Notes: a model not told the origin generated them from the letters alone. Positions 15,602-24,106 are shown, counted from the stretch's first letter. The stretch: 64,000 nt of DNA from Nocardia beijingensis NBRC 16342 (GCF_001612785.1 NZ_BDBC01000012.1:62001-126000), one strand, 5' to 3'. Numbers and translations are program-made.

Positions 15602-16414
15602 ATGTCCCGCCATCGTTCCCTTTCGCGCGCCCACGGCGGCGCGAGTCACCCGGCGACTACGCGCAAGCGGCTGTCGCAGAATTTCCTCACCGACGCGCGC
15701 GCCGCCCGGCTGATCGTGCGCGCCTCCGGCGTCACCGCCGGCGACCTCGTCCTCGAAGCCGGACCAGGCGACGGCATGCTGACCCGGCACTTGCTGGACG
15801 TCGGCAGCCGGGTCCTCGCCTACGAGAAGGATCACCGCTACGTGGCGCTGCTGCGCCGCCGATACGCGGACGATCCACGAATTCGCCTGTATCACAGGGA
15901 TTTCCGCACTGCACGCCCGCCGCGGGAACCGTTCGCGGTCGTGGCCAACGTGCCGTTCGCGGTCACCACCGACATCGTGCGCTGGTGCCTGGCCGCCGAC
16001 GGGCTCACCTCCGCGACCCTGCTCACCCAGCTCGAATTCGCCCGCAAGCACTCCGGTGACTACGGCCGGTGGACCAAGCTCACCGTGGTCCACTGGCCCA
16101 CGACGGCGATCGAACTGGGCGCGCGCGTCGGCAGGCGCAGCTTCCACCCGGTCCCCGGAGTCGATGCCGCCGTCCTGCGGTTGCGCGCCCGGCCCGCCCC
16201 GCTGCTGCCATGCGACCAACTCGCCGCGTACCGCGAACTCGTCGAGCTGGGATTCTCCGGAGTCGGAGGAAGCGTGGCCGCGTCCTTGCGGCGGCAGTTT
16301 CCCGCGCGTGCGGTGCGCAGCGCCTGCGGGGCGGCCGGGATACCGCTCGATCGGCCGGTCGGGCTGGTCTCCCCGGATCGCTGGCTCGCACTGTTCCGCG
16401 CGTTGTCCGCCTGA
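15602..16414 (+). CDS. erm: Erm-family 23S rRNA (adenine-N6)-methyltransferase
   Basis: A 270-residue protein. The N-terminal RKRLSQNFLTD matches the KsgA/Erm family entry (SQNFL), motif I is LEAGPGDGMLT, and the catalytic motif IV is NVPFAVTTDIV (N-V-P-F). The C-terminal helical lobe ends with LDRPVGLVSPDRWLALF. Erm enzymes methylate A2058 of 23S rRNA, giving macrolide, lincosamide and streptogramin B resistance. Catalytic motifs look intact. The ATG at 15602 follows GGAGGA by five bases. Upstream are the leader ORF and hairpins that suggest drug-inducible control. KsgA is the main alternative, but the short length and leader favour Erm. Confidence 0.88.
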   Translation: MSRHRSLSRAHGGASHPATTRKRLSQNFLTDARAARLIVRASGVTAGDLVLEAGPGDGMLTRHLLDVGSRVLAYEKDHRYVALLRRRYADDPRIRLYHRDFRTARPPREPFAVVANVPFAVTTDIVRWCLAADGLTSATLLTQLEFARKHSGDYGRWTKLTVVHWPTTAIELGARVGRRSFHPVPGVDAAVLRLRARPAPLLPCDQLAAYRELVELGFSGVGGSVAASLRRQFPARAVRSACGAAGIPLDRPVGLVSPDRWLALFRALSA

Positions 16415-16480
16415 GGAGAACCAACCCGCTACAGGAACGTATCGGATACATTCATGCATCGAGACGTGGACAGGAGCAGC

Positions 16481-17644
16481 GTGACCAACTTCGGCGACTA
16501 CCAGAACGAGATCTACTTCCAAGGCCTCGGGGGCGTGCTGCCCGATTTCCCGATGACGTATGCCGACCTGGAAGCCAAGGCACAGGCGGCGCTGCCACCG
16601 GGCATCTGGTCGTATGTCGCGGGCGGAGCAGGCGACGAACTCACCCAGCGTGCCAATGTGACGGCGTTCGAGAAACTGGGCCTGATCCCCCGCATGCTGC
16701 GCGCGAGCAAGACACGCGACCTCTCGATCGAACTGTTCGGCATGACGCTGCCGACGCCGATCTTCCTGGCCCCGGTCGGGGTGATCGGACTGTGCGCTCA
16801 GGACGGGCACGGCGACATCGCCACCGCCAAGGCCGCGGCGCGCACCGGCGTGCCGATGATCGCCTCCACCCTCACCGTCGATCCGCTCGAGCAGGTCGCG
16901 GCGGAGTTCGGCGACACCCCCGGCATGTTCCAGCTCTACACCCCCACCGATCGAGACCTCGCGCAGAGCCTGGTCCGACGGGCGGAGGCGGCGGGATTCA
17001 AGGCCATCGTGGTCACCCTGGACACCTGGGTGCCGGGCTGGCGCCCGCGCGACCTGTCGGTGTCCAACTTCCCGCAGCTGCGCGGCCACTGCCTGGCCAA
17101 CTATTTCAGCGATCCGGTCTTCCGCGCCCTGCTGCCCAGCCCGCCCGAACAGGACCCGAAGACCGCCATCCTGACCTGGATCTCGCTCTTCGGCAATCCG
17201 TTGACCTGGGACGACCTGGCGTGGCTCCGCTCGCTGACCGACCTGCCGCTCGTCCTCAAGGGCATCTGCCACCCCGACGACGCGCGGCGCGCCAAGGACG
17301 CGGGGGTCGACGGCGTCTACTGCTCCAATCACGGTGGCAGGCAGGCCAACGGTGGCATTCCGGCGATCGAGCATCTGCCGGAAGTGGTGGCGGCCGCCGA
17401 CGGCCTTCCGGTGCTGTTCGACTCCGGCGTCCGCACCGGGGCCGACATCGTCAAAGCGCTGGCGCTCGGCGCCACGGCCGTCGGCCTCGGCCGCCCCTAC
17501 CCCTACGGCCTCGCCCTCGGAGGCGTCGACGGGCTCGTGCACGTGGTGCGTTCGCTGCTCGCCGAGGCCGATCTGCTGATGGCAGTGGACGGTTACCCGA
17601 CGATCGCCGACCTCGGTCCGGAAGCGATCCGGCGGCTCGCCTGA
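16481..17644 (+). CDS. lactate 2-monooxygenase (FMN-dependent alpha-hydroxy-acid oxidase family)
   Basis: A 387-residue (beta/alpha)8 flavoprotein. N-terminal [16 protein letters not shown] resembles mycobacterial lactate monooxygenase. Further markers are [24 protein letters not shown], and the FMN/active-site end [15 protein letters not shown], with the catalytic His in SNHGGRQ, then [17 protein letters not shown]. It would oxidise L-lactate to acetate, CO2 and water. I prefer the GTG at 16481, preceded by AGGAG, because it aligns with the family start; an in-frame ATG at 16454 would add nine residues and lacks a ribosome site. Confidence 0.85.
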   Translation: MTNFGDYQNEIYFQGLGGVLPDFPMTYADLEAKAQAALPPGIWSYVAGGAGDELTQRANVTAFEKLGLIPRMLRASKTRDLSIELFGMTLPTPIFLAPVGVIGLCAQDGHGDIATAKAAARTGVPMIASTLTVDPLEQVAAEFGDTPGMFQLYTPTDRDLAQSLVRRAEAAGFKAIVVTLDTWVPGWRPRDLSVSNFPQLRGHCLANYFSDPVFRALLPSPPEQDPKTAILTWISLFGNPLTWDDLAWLRSLTDLPLVLKGICHPDDARRAKDAGVDGVYCSNHGGRQANGGIPAIEHLPEVVAAADGLPVLFDSGVRTGADIVKALALGATAVGLGRPYPYGLALGGVDGLVHVVRSLLAEADLLMAVDGYPTIADLGPEAIRRLA

Positions 17645-17662
17645 CACGGGGAACACGCGAAA

Positions 17663-17716
17663 CGCCCCGCGCGTGCGGCCCGCCCCTGGGAGGGAGCGAG
17701 CCGCACGCGCGGGGCG
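17663..17716. terminator. strong bidirectional terminator between lactate monooxygenase and ectD
   Basis: A perfect 17-bp inverted repeat (17663-17679 with 17700-17716, very GC-rich) surrounds a 20-base loop, placed between the two convergent stop codons. No T tract follows on either side. It ends the ectoine operon and the lactate monooxygenase transcript. Confidence 0.75.
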
Positions 17717-17726
17717 GTCGCCGAGA

Positions 17727-18632
17727 TCAGGCCGACAGCGGCGTGAAGTCGCGGCTGCCGATGTACTCCGGTCGCGGCGCGGGCGCGGCGAACGGCTCGA
17801 CCAGCGTGTTGTGCACGCTGTTGAACACCACGAAGATGTTCGAGCGCGGGAACGGCGTGATGTTGTTCGACGACCCGTGCATCAGGTTGGAGTCGAACAA
17901 CAGCGCCGAGCCGGCCCGGCCGGTGAACTGACTGATCCCGTACCGGTTCGCGAGCGCGGTGACGTCGTCGGTCGTCGGCACGCCGATCTCCTGCTCCTGC
18001 AACGATTCCCGGTAGTGCTCGGCCGGAGTGCTGCCCAGGCACGGCACGAAGGTGTGGTGCGAGCCCGGCATCACCATGAGACTGCCGTTGATCGGATAGT
18101 TGTCGGTCAGCGCGATCGACAGACTCACCGCACGCGGCGCGGGCATGCCGTCCTCGGCGTGCCAGGTCTCGAAATCGGAGTGCCAGTAGAAACCGGTGCC
18201 GCGGAAGCCGGGCATGTAGTTCACCCGGCTCTGGTGCACGTACACCGGCGACCCGAGCACCTGCTCGGCCAGCCCGAGCACCCGCGGCTGACGCACCAGT
18301 TCGGCGACCGCCTCGCTCAGTTTGTGCACTTCGAAGACCGAACGCACCCGGTTCGACGACTTCTCCACGATGACACGGTCGTCGTCGCGCAGCGCGGGAT
18401 CGTTGGCCAGCCTGGTGATCTCCTCGCTGTACTCGGCCACTTCCGTCGGCGTGAGCAGCTGGTCCAGGATGGCGAACCCGTCGGCGTCGAACGACGCCAG
18501 CTCCTGGCTCTCGATCTCCCCCCACACCGCGGGGTCGGCCCGTTCCAGGTGCGGAGCGGGCGCGCCGAGACGGGTCGGGTAACGATCGTAGCGAGCCGTC
18601 TCGGGCGGTGTTTCGATGTGCTGCAGAACCAT
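17727..18632 (-). CDS. ectD: ectoine hydroxylase
   Basis: A 301-residue Fe(II)/2-oxoglutarate dioxygenase. The iron ligands are visible as His151 and Asp153 in FYWHSDFETWHAEDG and His252 in NLMHGSSNN. The conserved EctD loop FYWHSDFETWHAEDGMP is complete. The enzyme hydroxylates ectoine to 5-hydroxyectoine, a protectant against heat and drying. It is the last gene of ectABCD, eight bases after ectC, with its GGAGG ribosome site inside the ectC end. Length equals that of characterised EctD. Confidence 0.93.
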   Translation of the reverse strand: MVLQHIETPPETARYDRYPTRLGAPAPHLERADPAVWGEIESQELASFDADGFAILDQLLTPTEVAEYSEEITRLANDPALRDDDRVIVEKSSNRVRSVFEVHKLSEAVAELVRQPRVLGLAEQVLGSPVYVHQSRVNYMPGFRGTGFYWHSDFETWHAEDGMPAPRAVSLSIALTDNYPINGSLMVMPGSHHTFVPCLGSTPAEHYRESLQEQEIGVPTTDDVTALANRYGISQFTGRAGSALLFDSNLMHGSSNNITPFPRSNIFVVFNSVHNTLVEPFAAPAPRPEYIGSRDFTPLSA

Positions 18633-18640
18633 GGGTGTGC

Positions 18641-19039
18641 TCAACCTCCGATCGCCGCGTGGACCAGCGGGTAGACGCCGTTGCTGTCGTGAACCTCCTG
18701 CCCGGTGACCGGCGGGTTGAACACGCACATCATCCGCATCCTGGTGCGCGCCTCCAAGCGGTGCCGCTCGTGTCCGTCGAGCAGATACATCGAGCCGGGC
18801 CCGAGTTCGTAGGTGACGTCGTTGTCCAGATCGGTGAGCGTGCCTTCGCCCTCGACCAGCCATACGGCCTCCACATGGTGCACATAGTGGAACACGTGCA
18901 CCGTCCCGGCGTCGATGGTGGTTTCGTGGAAGGAGAAGCCGACGCCGTCGCCGCCGAGGACGATGCGCTTGCTACGCCAGCCCTCGCCCGCCACGTCGCG
19001 CTCGGTACCGGTGATCTCCGCGGTGCTGCGCACGATCAT
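18641..19039 (-). CDS. ectC: L-ectoine synthase
   Basis: A 132-residue cupin. Starts MIVRSTAEITGTERDV, with the core cupin stretch VHVFHYVHHVEAVWLVEGEG and the LLDGHERHRLEA strand, all typical of EctC. It closes the ring of N-gamma-acetyl-L-2,4-diaminobutyrate to give ectoine. Its ATG overlaps the ectB stop codon in an ATGA, so translation is coupled. The complete cluster means the organism can make ectoine and hydroxyectoine as compatible solutes. Confidence 0.94.
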   Translation of the reverse strand: MIVRSTAEITGTERDVAGEGWRSKRIVLGGDGVGFSFHETTIDAGTVHVFHYVHHVEAVWLVEGEGTLTDLDNDVTYELGPGSMYLLDGHERHRLEARTRMRMMCVFNPPVTGQEVHDSNGVYPLVHAAIGG

Positions 19040-20313
19040 GCGATCGCCCCCATCCCGCCGCACACCGAATCGACCGCGCCGGTGAGGATCTGCAGGCCCT
19101 GGTCGAGTTCGTCGTCGGTGACCGTCAACGGCGGCAGCAACTTCACCACCTCGTCGGTCGAGCCGGAGGTCTCCACCAGCAGTCCGCGTTCGAACGCGAT
19201 CTGGCAGACCTTGCCTGCCTGCGAGGGATCGTCGAACACCACGCCTTGCACCAGACCGCGTCCACGGGTCGAGACACCGGGGAAGTGATCGGCCATTTCG
19301 CCCAGGGTGCGCGCGATCTTCTCGCCCTTGGCCCGCGTCGCCGTCTGCAGAGCGTCGTCGGACCAGTAGTGGCGCAGCGCGGTCGTCGCGGTGACGAACG
19401 CGGGGTTGTTGCCGCGAAAGGTTCCGTTGTGCTCGCCCGGCGACCATTCGTCCAACTCCGGCTTGAACAGCACCAGAGCCATCGGAAGCCCGTAACCACC
19501 GATCGACTTCGACAGCGTCACGATGTCGGGCGTGATGCCCGCGATCTCGAAGGAGAAGAACGGTCCGGTGCGGCCGCAGCCCATCTGCACGTCGTCGACG
19601 ATCAGCAGGATCTCGCGCTCGGCGCACAGACCGGCGAGGTGGCGCAGCCACTCGGCGCGGGCGACGTTGACGCCGCCTTCGCCCTGCACCGTCTCCACGA
19701 TCACCGCGGCGGGGCGGTCGAAGCCGGAGGAGGTGTCGTCGAGCACCTTCGACATCCACTGGAAGTCGGCGGTGGTGCCGTCGAAGTAGCCGTCGTAGGG
19801 CATGTGCGCGGCGTGCACCAGTGGCACACCGGCCCCGGCGCGCTTGGCGGCGTTGCCGGTGACCGACAGCGCGCCCAGGGTCATGCCGTGGAACGCGTTG
19901 GTGAAGCTGACGATGGTCTCGCGCCCGGTGACCTTGCGTGCCAGCTTGAGCGCGGCCTCCACCGCGTTCGCGCCGGTAGGGCCGGGGAACTGGACCTTGT
20001 AGTCGAGGCCGCGCGGGGTGAAGAGGGTGTCGCGCAGCGTCTCCAGCAGTTCTCGCTTGGCCCCGGTCGACATGTCGAGGCCGTGGGTGATGCCGTCACT
20101 CGCGATGTAGTCCAGCAGCGCGCTCTTGAGCACGTCGTTGTTGTGGCCGTAGTTCAGCGCGCCCGCGCCCGCGAAGAAGTCCAGGTAATCCTTGCCTTCC
20201 TCGTCGCGCAGCCAGCTGCCCTTCGCGGTGGTGAACACGGTGGGCCAGGCGCGGCAGTAACCGCGCACGTTCGACTCCAGACTTTCGAAAACGGTGGTGT
20301 CCGCGTTGATCAT
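19036..20313 (-). CDS. ectB: diaminobutyrate--2-oxoglutarate transaminase
   Basis: A 425-residue class III PLP aminotransferase. Markers are FFAGAGALNYGHNN, PGPTGANAVEAALKLAR, LIVDDVQMGCGRTG (PLP Asp) and TLSKSIGGYGLPMA, with the PLP lysine in LSKS. It makes L-2,4-diaminobutyrate from aspartate semialdehyde and glutamate. Its start ATG overlaps the ectA stop and its stop overlaps the ectC start, both as ATGA, so ectA-B-C form one tightly coupled unit. Confidence 0.94.
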   Translation of the reverse strand: MINADTTVFESLESNVRGYCRAWPTVFTTAKGSWLRDEEGKDYLDFFAGAGALNYGHNNDVLKSALLDYIASDGITHGLDMSTGAKRELLETLRDTLFTPRGLDYKVQFPGPTGANAVEAALKLARKVTGRETIVSFTNAFHGMTLGALSVTGNAAKRAGAGVPLVHAAHMPYDGYFDGTTADFQWMSKVLDDTSSGFDRPAAVIVETVQGEGGVNVARAEWLRHLAGLCAEREILLIVDDVQMGCGRTGPFFSFEIAGITPDIVTLSKSIGGYGLPMALVLFKPELDEWSPGEHNGTFRGNNPAFVTATTALRHYWSDDALQTATRAKGEKIARTLGEMADHFPGVSTRGRGLVQGVVFDDPSQAGKVCQIAFERGLLVETSGSTDEVVKLLPPLTVTDDELDQGLQILTGAVDSVCGGMGAIA

Positions 20314-20912
20314 CGGTGATCCTCCTCGGTGGTGCGGGCGGTCGGGGCTATGCGATACAGGTCTTCGGGTGCGTGGCTGTCGGGAAAGACGCCCGCGTCG
20401 AACAAGGGGCGCTTGTGCACGTCGGCGCCGCGCGCCGCGGCCACCGACGTGAACAGCGCCACGGAACCGGCGTTGTCCGGCGAGATGGTCGTTTCGAGCA
20501 CCGAAACACCCTGAGCGGCAACACTGTTGAGCAACGTGTTGAGCAGCTGGGCGCCGATGCCGCGGCCGCGCTGCGCGCGGTCCACCGCGATCTGCCAGAC
20601 GAAGACGGTGTCGGGCGCCTGCGGACGGACGAATCCGATCACGTATCCCACGACGCGGCCGTCCGATTCGGCGACCACCGAGCTTCCGGCGAAGTCCCGG
20701 CACCACAGCAGGTACGCGTAGCTCGAATTGACGTCGAGCACCGCGGAATCCTTCGCGATCCGCCACATCTGCGCGCCGTCGGCCAAGCGAGGCGTGCGCA
20801 GGACCACGGCCGGTCCGGCCTCGTTCCGGGCCGGGGTGGCCCGGAGAGCGGCCGCGGCGTTACCGACCCGCGATCGCTCGATCTCCGCTGGGGACAGGGT
20901 TGGCGATGACAT
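20310..20912 (-). CDS. ectA: L-2,4-diaminobutyrate N-acetyltransferase
   Basis: A 200-residue GNAT enzyme. Core markers: DVNSSYAYLLWCRDF and FVWQIAVDRAQRGRGIGAQLL (acetyl-CoA loop RGRGIG), then ETTISPDNAGSVALF. It acetylates diaminobutyrate in the first committed ectoine step. I chose the ATG at 20912 because GAGGGAG lies just upstream; an in-frame alternative start eight codons earlier lacks one. The two-component genes lie 84 bases upstream on the same strand, so they may be read through into the operon. Confidence 0.93.
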   Translation of the reverse strand: MSSPTLSPAEIERSRVGNAAAALRATPARNEAGPAVVLRTPRLADGAQMWRIAKDSAVLDVNSSYAYLLWCRDFAGSSVVAESDGRVVGYVIGFVRPQAPDTVFVWQIAVDRAQRGRGIGAQLLNTLLNSVAAQGVSVLETTISPDNAGSVALFTSVAAARGADVHKRPLFDAGVFPDSHAPEDLYRIAPTARTTEEDHR

Positions 20913-20946
20913 ACAACTCCCTCGTCTGATCAGCACTACTTATTCA

Positions 20947-20959
20947 GGCTTGCGAAGCC
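20947..20959. promoter_or_regulatory. small inverted repeat upstream of ectA
   Basis: GGCTT-GCG-AAGCC lies 35 bases upstream of the ectA ATG, in the 84-base gap after the histidine kinase gene. It could be an operator or part of a weak terminator. The gap is notably AT-richer than its surroundings, consistent with a promoter for ectABCD. Confidence 0.35.
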
Positions 20960-20996
20960 ACTTTGAGGTGAACCTGTCGAGTTCTTTACGGTCGTA

Positions 20997-22106
20997 TTAC
21001 GGATGGATGTCGCCGAGCCGGGGCAGCCGCACGACGAATCGCGCGCCGCCGCCGGGCCGGTCGGTGCAGTGCACCCGGCCACCGTGCGTGGCGACCGTCT
21101 CGGCGACCAGCGCCAAGCCGATCCCCGTCCCGTCCGGTGAACGGCGGCCGCTGCGGGCGGTGGCGAATCGTTCGAAGATGCGGTCGCGATCGGCGGCGGG
21201 CACGCCGGGGCCCGCGTCGTCGACGGTGAGCACCGCGTCGGTGCCGTCGCGGTCGACGGTGACCGCGACCACACCGCCGCCGTGTCGGTCGGCGTTGTGC
21301 AGCAGGTTGGCCACCGCGCGTTCCAGCTCCACCTTGCGGCCGCGCACGGTGACGTCCTGACGCACCGTGAGCAGCTCACCCGGGTAACGGCGGTCGCCGA
21401 GGGTGTGGACCAGCAGGTCGCGCACCGACAGCGGCTCGGCGTCGCCGTGGTGCATGCCCGCTTCCACCCGCGCCAGGGCGAGCAGATCGTCCAGCAGCTT
21501 GCGCAGGTGCTCGACCTCGGCGGTGACCAGGCCGAGCGCCCGCTGCGAACGTTCCGGCAGATCGTCGCGGTGCCGGTTGAGCACGTCGACGCCTGCCATC
21601 AGGGTGGTCAGCGGCGTGCGCAGCTCGTGGCTGACGTCACCGAAGAGCCGGTGTTCGCGCTCGATGCGTCGTTGCAGCGAGTCCACCATGGTGTTGAACG
21701 ATTCGACGGTGATCGCCAGATCCTGGTCCCCGGTCGCGGGCAGCCGCTGATCGAGGTCGCCGGAGGCGATCCGCGCCGCGGTGCCCGCGAGCTGGTGCAG
21801 CGGTGTCAGCACCCGCCTGCTCGCCCACCAGCCGACGGCCGCGCCGATCGAGGTGACCACGACCGCGCAGCAGATGAGCACGTTGCGCAGCAGATCGAGA
21901 TCCGCGTTGAGGTCGCCCGGCGATTCGCTGCCCGCGTGCGTTCGCTGCCCTTCCAGGTAGCCGCGGCTGATCACGAAGACCGAAACGACCAGGACCAGCG
22001 ACATCAGTGCGGCGATGGTCGCGAAGGCTGCGGTCACCCTGGCTCGTAGGCTCCAGGCGTTCGGATTCCAGCGTTCGGCGTCGAGGCAGCGCTCAGCGCC
22101 GCACAT
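20997..22106 (-). CDS. membrane sensor histidine kinase
   Basis: A 369-residue HAMP-type kinase. Membrane helices near residues 24-47 (RVTAAFATIAALMSLVLVVS) and 76-95 (LICCAVVVTSIGAAVGWWAS) flank a short extracytoplasmic loop of about 30 residues. HAMP follows (RRVLTPLHQLAGTAARIASG), then HisKA with the phospho-acceptor in DVSHELRTPLTTL and a HATPase domain (N box LLHNADRHGG, G boxes DDAGPGV and GTGIGLALV). Its start overlaps the response-regulator gene by 14 bases. The loop is too small for a classic ligand domain, so it may sense the membrane itself. It lies directly upstream of ectABCD. Confidence 0.88.
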   Translation of the reverse strand: MCGAERCLDAERWNPNAWSLRARVTAAFATIAALMSLVLVVSVFVISRGYLEGQRTHAGSESPGDLNADLDLLRNVLICCAVVVTSIGAAVGWWASRRVLTPLHQLAGTAARIASGDLDQRLPATGDQDLAITVESFNTMVDSLQRRIEREHRLFGDVSHELRTPLTTLMAGVDVLNRHRDDLPERSQRALGLVTAEVEHLRKLLDDLLALARVEAGMHHGDAEPLSVRDLLVHTLGDRRYPGELLTVRQDVTVRGRKVELERAVANLLHNADRHGGGVVAVTVDRDGTDAVLTVDDAGPGVPAADRDRIFERFATARSGRRSPDGTGIGLALVAETVATHGGRVHCTDRPGGGARFVVRLPRLGDIHP

Positions 22107-22824
22107 CGAGCCGATAGCCGAGCCCGCGCACCGTCACCACGATGCGCGGATCGGACGGGTCCCGCTCGATCTTCGTGCGCAAGCGGCGCATGTGCACGTC
22201 CACGATGCGCTCGTCGCCGAAAAAGCCACGGTCCCATACCCGTTCGAGCAACACCGTCCGGCTGAGCACGCGACCCGGCGTCTCGGCCAGCTCACACAGC
22301 AGCCGGAACTCGGTGAGCGTGAGCCGGATCTCCTCGTCGCCGCGGCGCACCACCCCGCTGTCCCTGGCGAGGACGAGCGGAGCCGTGTCGTCGGCGTCGA
22401 GCACCATCTCCTGTGGCGTCTCGCGCTCGGCGGTCAGCCGGGCGCGGCGCCGCACCGCGCGCATACGCGCGGTGATCTCCTTGATCTCGAACGGCTTGGT
22501 GACGAAATCATCCGCGCCCGCCTCCAGTGCGGCCACCACGTCGTGGGTGTCGTCGCGGGCGCTGACCACGATGATCGGGACGTCGTGGTCGCGGCGGATC
22601 TCCCGGATACATTCGAATCCGTCCATGCCGCCGAGCATCAGATCGACGATCATCACATCGGGAACACCGTTGCTGCGCAGATGAGTGAGCGCGTCCTCGG
22701 CTTCCTCCGCCTCGTCGACGTCGTATCCCTCGTCCTCCATAGCGAGCCGTAACGCACCACGGACCCGGTCGTCGTCTTCCACGATCATCAGGTTTGCGCT
22801 CAAGACCTTATCCCTTGCAGACAT
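22093..22824 (-). CDS. OmpR/PhoB-family response regulator
   Basis: A 243-residue regulator. The receiver has the acidic pair in LMIVEDDDRV, the phospho-acceptor Asp in VMIVDLMLGGMDGFE and Lys in DDFVTKPFE. The winged helix covers about the last 100 residues (LTLTEFRLLCELAETPGRVLSR, VDVHMRRLRTKI, VRGLGYRLD). It pairs with the overlapping kinase downstream. The ATG at 22824 gives a full receiver; a TTG seven codons later is the alternative. A SigF-type promoter match lies 86 bases upstream, suggesting stress-induced expression. Ectoine control is a reasonable but unproven role. Confidence 0.88.
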   Translation of the reverse strand: MSARDKVLSANLMIVEDDDRVRGALRLAMEDEGYDVDEAEEAEDALTHLRSNGVPDVMIVDLMLGGMDGFECIREIRRDHDVPIIVVSARDDTHDVVAALEAGADDFVTKPFEIKEITARMRAVRRRARLTAERETPQEMVLDADDTAPLVLARDSGVVRRGDEEIRLTLTEFRLLCELAETPGRVLSRTVLLERVWDRGFFGDERIVDVHMRRLRTKIERDPSDPRIVVTVRGLGYRLDVRR

Positions 22825-23248
22825 GCGCAAGCGCGTCACGATGCGGACGACCGCATCCCCATACCGACGCGACTTTCCGCTTTTCGAGCAACCTTTGCTC
22901 GGCTGGGAGTACCCCGGTGCCCCTCCGGTAAACATCCGGCAGACCGAAGCGGGGCCTCGTCGTCGTTCCCTCGACGCTATACACCCGCCCGATTCCGGCA
23001 ACAGCGGGGCGGCACCGAAGTTTGTCGTCCGCGCGCCACCGCAGTACCCAGAGAACGAGTCGGATCATGAAAGGCGCACGGTAACAGCCATTTTCGACGG
23101 CGTAATCGGCTCTTCTCGCAACGGAGAGAACCGCAGGCGCGACAACGGGGCTCGCCGGGCGATCATGCCCTGCGTCACATCGCTTCCGATGGAACGATCA
23201 CTCCAGCCGTCCGTGACCGGTATCACGGCCACCCCAGCGCCCGACCGG
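22825..23248. other. intergenic stretch with a SigF-type promoter
   Basis: This 424-base gap between two minus-strand genes contains the promoter match at 22910-22933 and, near 23113-23128, a small TCTC/GAGA inverted repeat. No frame in it looks like a protein. Confidence 0.45.
22910..22933 (-). promoter_or_regulatory. SigF-type promoter for the two-component genes
   Basis: On the minus strand, GTTT (22933-22930), 15 bases, GGGTA (22914-22910): an exact match to the mycobacterial SigF consensus. The predicted start point is near 22903, giving an untranslated leader of about 80 bases before the response-regulator ATG. Confidence 0.6.
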
Positions 23249-23596
23249 CTATCGCGGCGGCTCCAAGCGGTTGAAGTTACTCGGCGGATCGTCGGTGTCG
23301 CGCTCCTGGTACCAGAAGCGAAGTTTCCTGGCATCGAACGTCGCGAACCACTCGTCCCATCCCACCCGGCGCAGCACGGCGCCCCCGTACCCGGGAAAGT
23401 CGAATCGCAGCACCCCCAGCCGCCCGTCCTGCTCGCTGCCCGGCACTGTCGCGGGCCGCGCTCCGCGCTGGGCCGCCCAGCGGCGGATGACGTCGTGGTT
23501 CCTGGTGACGGAGATCCCTCGGGACTGCGTCGACGCCCCCGGCCCACCCGGTCCGAACCGCGGATTCCGGGTGCCTGGGCGGCGCTGGTCGGTCAT
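23249..23596 (-). CDS. small conserved actinobacterial protein with DxIRRWAxxRGA / FNRL ends
   Basis: A 115-residue soluble protein. After a basic N-terminus come NHDVIRRWAAQRGARPATVPG, GVLRFDFPGYGG and a C-terminal WDEWFATFDARKLRFWYQE ending SNFNRLEPP. I recall this pattern from short actinobacterial proteins sometimes mis-annotated as 1,4-alpha-glucan branching enzyme; no enzyme function is known. GAGGAG precedes the ATG at 23596. An exact SigF promoter (GTTT-N16-GGGTA) lies 49 bases upstream, so it is probably a general-stress protein. Confidence 0.7.
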   Translation of the reverse strand: MTDQRRPGTRNPRFGPGGPGASTQSRGISVTRNHDVIRRWAAQRGARPATVPGSEQDGRLGVLRFDFPGYGGAVLRRVGWDEWFATFDARKLRFWYQERDTDDPPSNFNRLEPPR

Positions 23597-23644
23597 GACG
23601 AGCTCCTCGAGCCATCGGCATCTGTTGTCCGGTTCCTGTCTGAC

Positions 23645-23669
23645 TACCCGTTGGGTCCGATCGGCAAAC
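23645..23669 (-). promoter_or_regulatory. SigF-type promoter for the 115-aa gene
   Basis: Minus strand: GTTT (23669-23666), 16 bases, GGGTA (23649-23645). Exact consensus; start point predicted near 23638 and the gene begins at 23596. Confidence 0.65.
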
Positions 23670-23700
23670 TGGTCGGCCGGACCGCCGCCGGGCGCGGACC

Positions 23701-23724
23701 GGTTGGCCCGGCGATCGGTGGGTA
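23701..23724 (+). promoter_or_regulatory. SigF-like promoter for the proline-rich gene
   Basis: GGTT (23701-23704), 15 bases, GGGTA (23720-23724) on the plus strand. One base away from the best consensus at the -35. It lies back to back with the minus-strand promoter at 23645-23669. Confidence 0.5.
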
Positions 23725-23799
23725 ACCGGCCGATGATCGGCCGGTCGAGCGCGGTCGCCGAGGTCGCGCAGCCGGTCGCCCGAAGGAGGAGGAGTTCGC

Positions 23800-24096
23800 A
23801 TGTCCACCGACAGCGCGGTGCATCCGGTCCCGCCCACGCCGGAGCCGGACCCGGTGCCGCCCATCCCGGAACCGGATCCCGTGCCGCCGATTCCCGAGCC
23901 CGACCCCATTCCGGAGCCGAATCCCGTTCCGCCGGAACCCGATCCGCATCCCCTGCCGCCGGTTCCCGGTCCCGCGCCGCGGCCGCCCGGCCCCGGCCCC
24001 GACCCGGTCCCGCCGACGCCGGACCCGGGCCGCCCGTCGCCGGACCCCGGTCTGCCGGGGCCGTCACCGGACCCGGCGCCGCCGAATCCGGTGTAG
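23800..24096 (+). CDS. proline-rich repeat protein (98 aa)
   Basis: After an 8-residue start (MSTDSAVH) the protein consists almost entirely of PEPDPxPP-type units, such as PEPDPVPPIPEPDPVPPIPE, turning into PGP/PDP repeats at the end. It has no signal peptide or anchor, so its place is unclear; it should be an extended, stiff, acidic chain. A very strong ribosome site (GGAGGAGGAG) stands before the ATG at 23800, which argues for translation. The opposite strand is also open (Gly-rich), but lacks such a site. A SigF-like promoter lies 76 bases upstream. Confidence 0.6.
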   Translation: MSTDSAVHPVPPTPEPDPVPPIPEPDPVPPIPEPDPIPEPNPVPPEPDPHPLPPVPGPAPRPPGPGPDPVPPTPDPGRPSPDPGLPGPSPDPAPPNPV

Positions 24097-24106
24097 CGGG
24101 CCGCGC

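Noticed and set aside
17663..17716. Terminal inverted repeats of an insertion element
   Set aside because: The hairpin lies between convergent stop codons with a 20-base loop, and nothing transposase-like is near; it fits a terminator.
23644..23949. Gly/Arg-rich frame opposite the PEPDP repeat gene
   Set aside because: The plus-strand frame has a much better ribosome site; the opposite frame reads only as the mirror of the repeats.
23820..24096. Repeat array resembling a CRISPR
   Set aside because: The period follows codons (PEPDP units), there are no unique spacers and no cas genes; it is a coding repeat.
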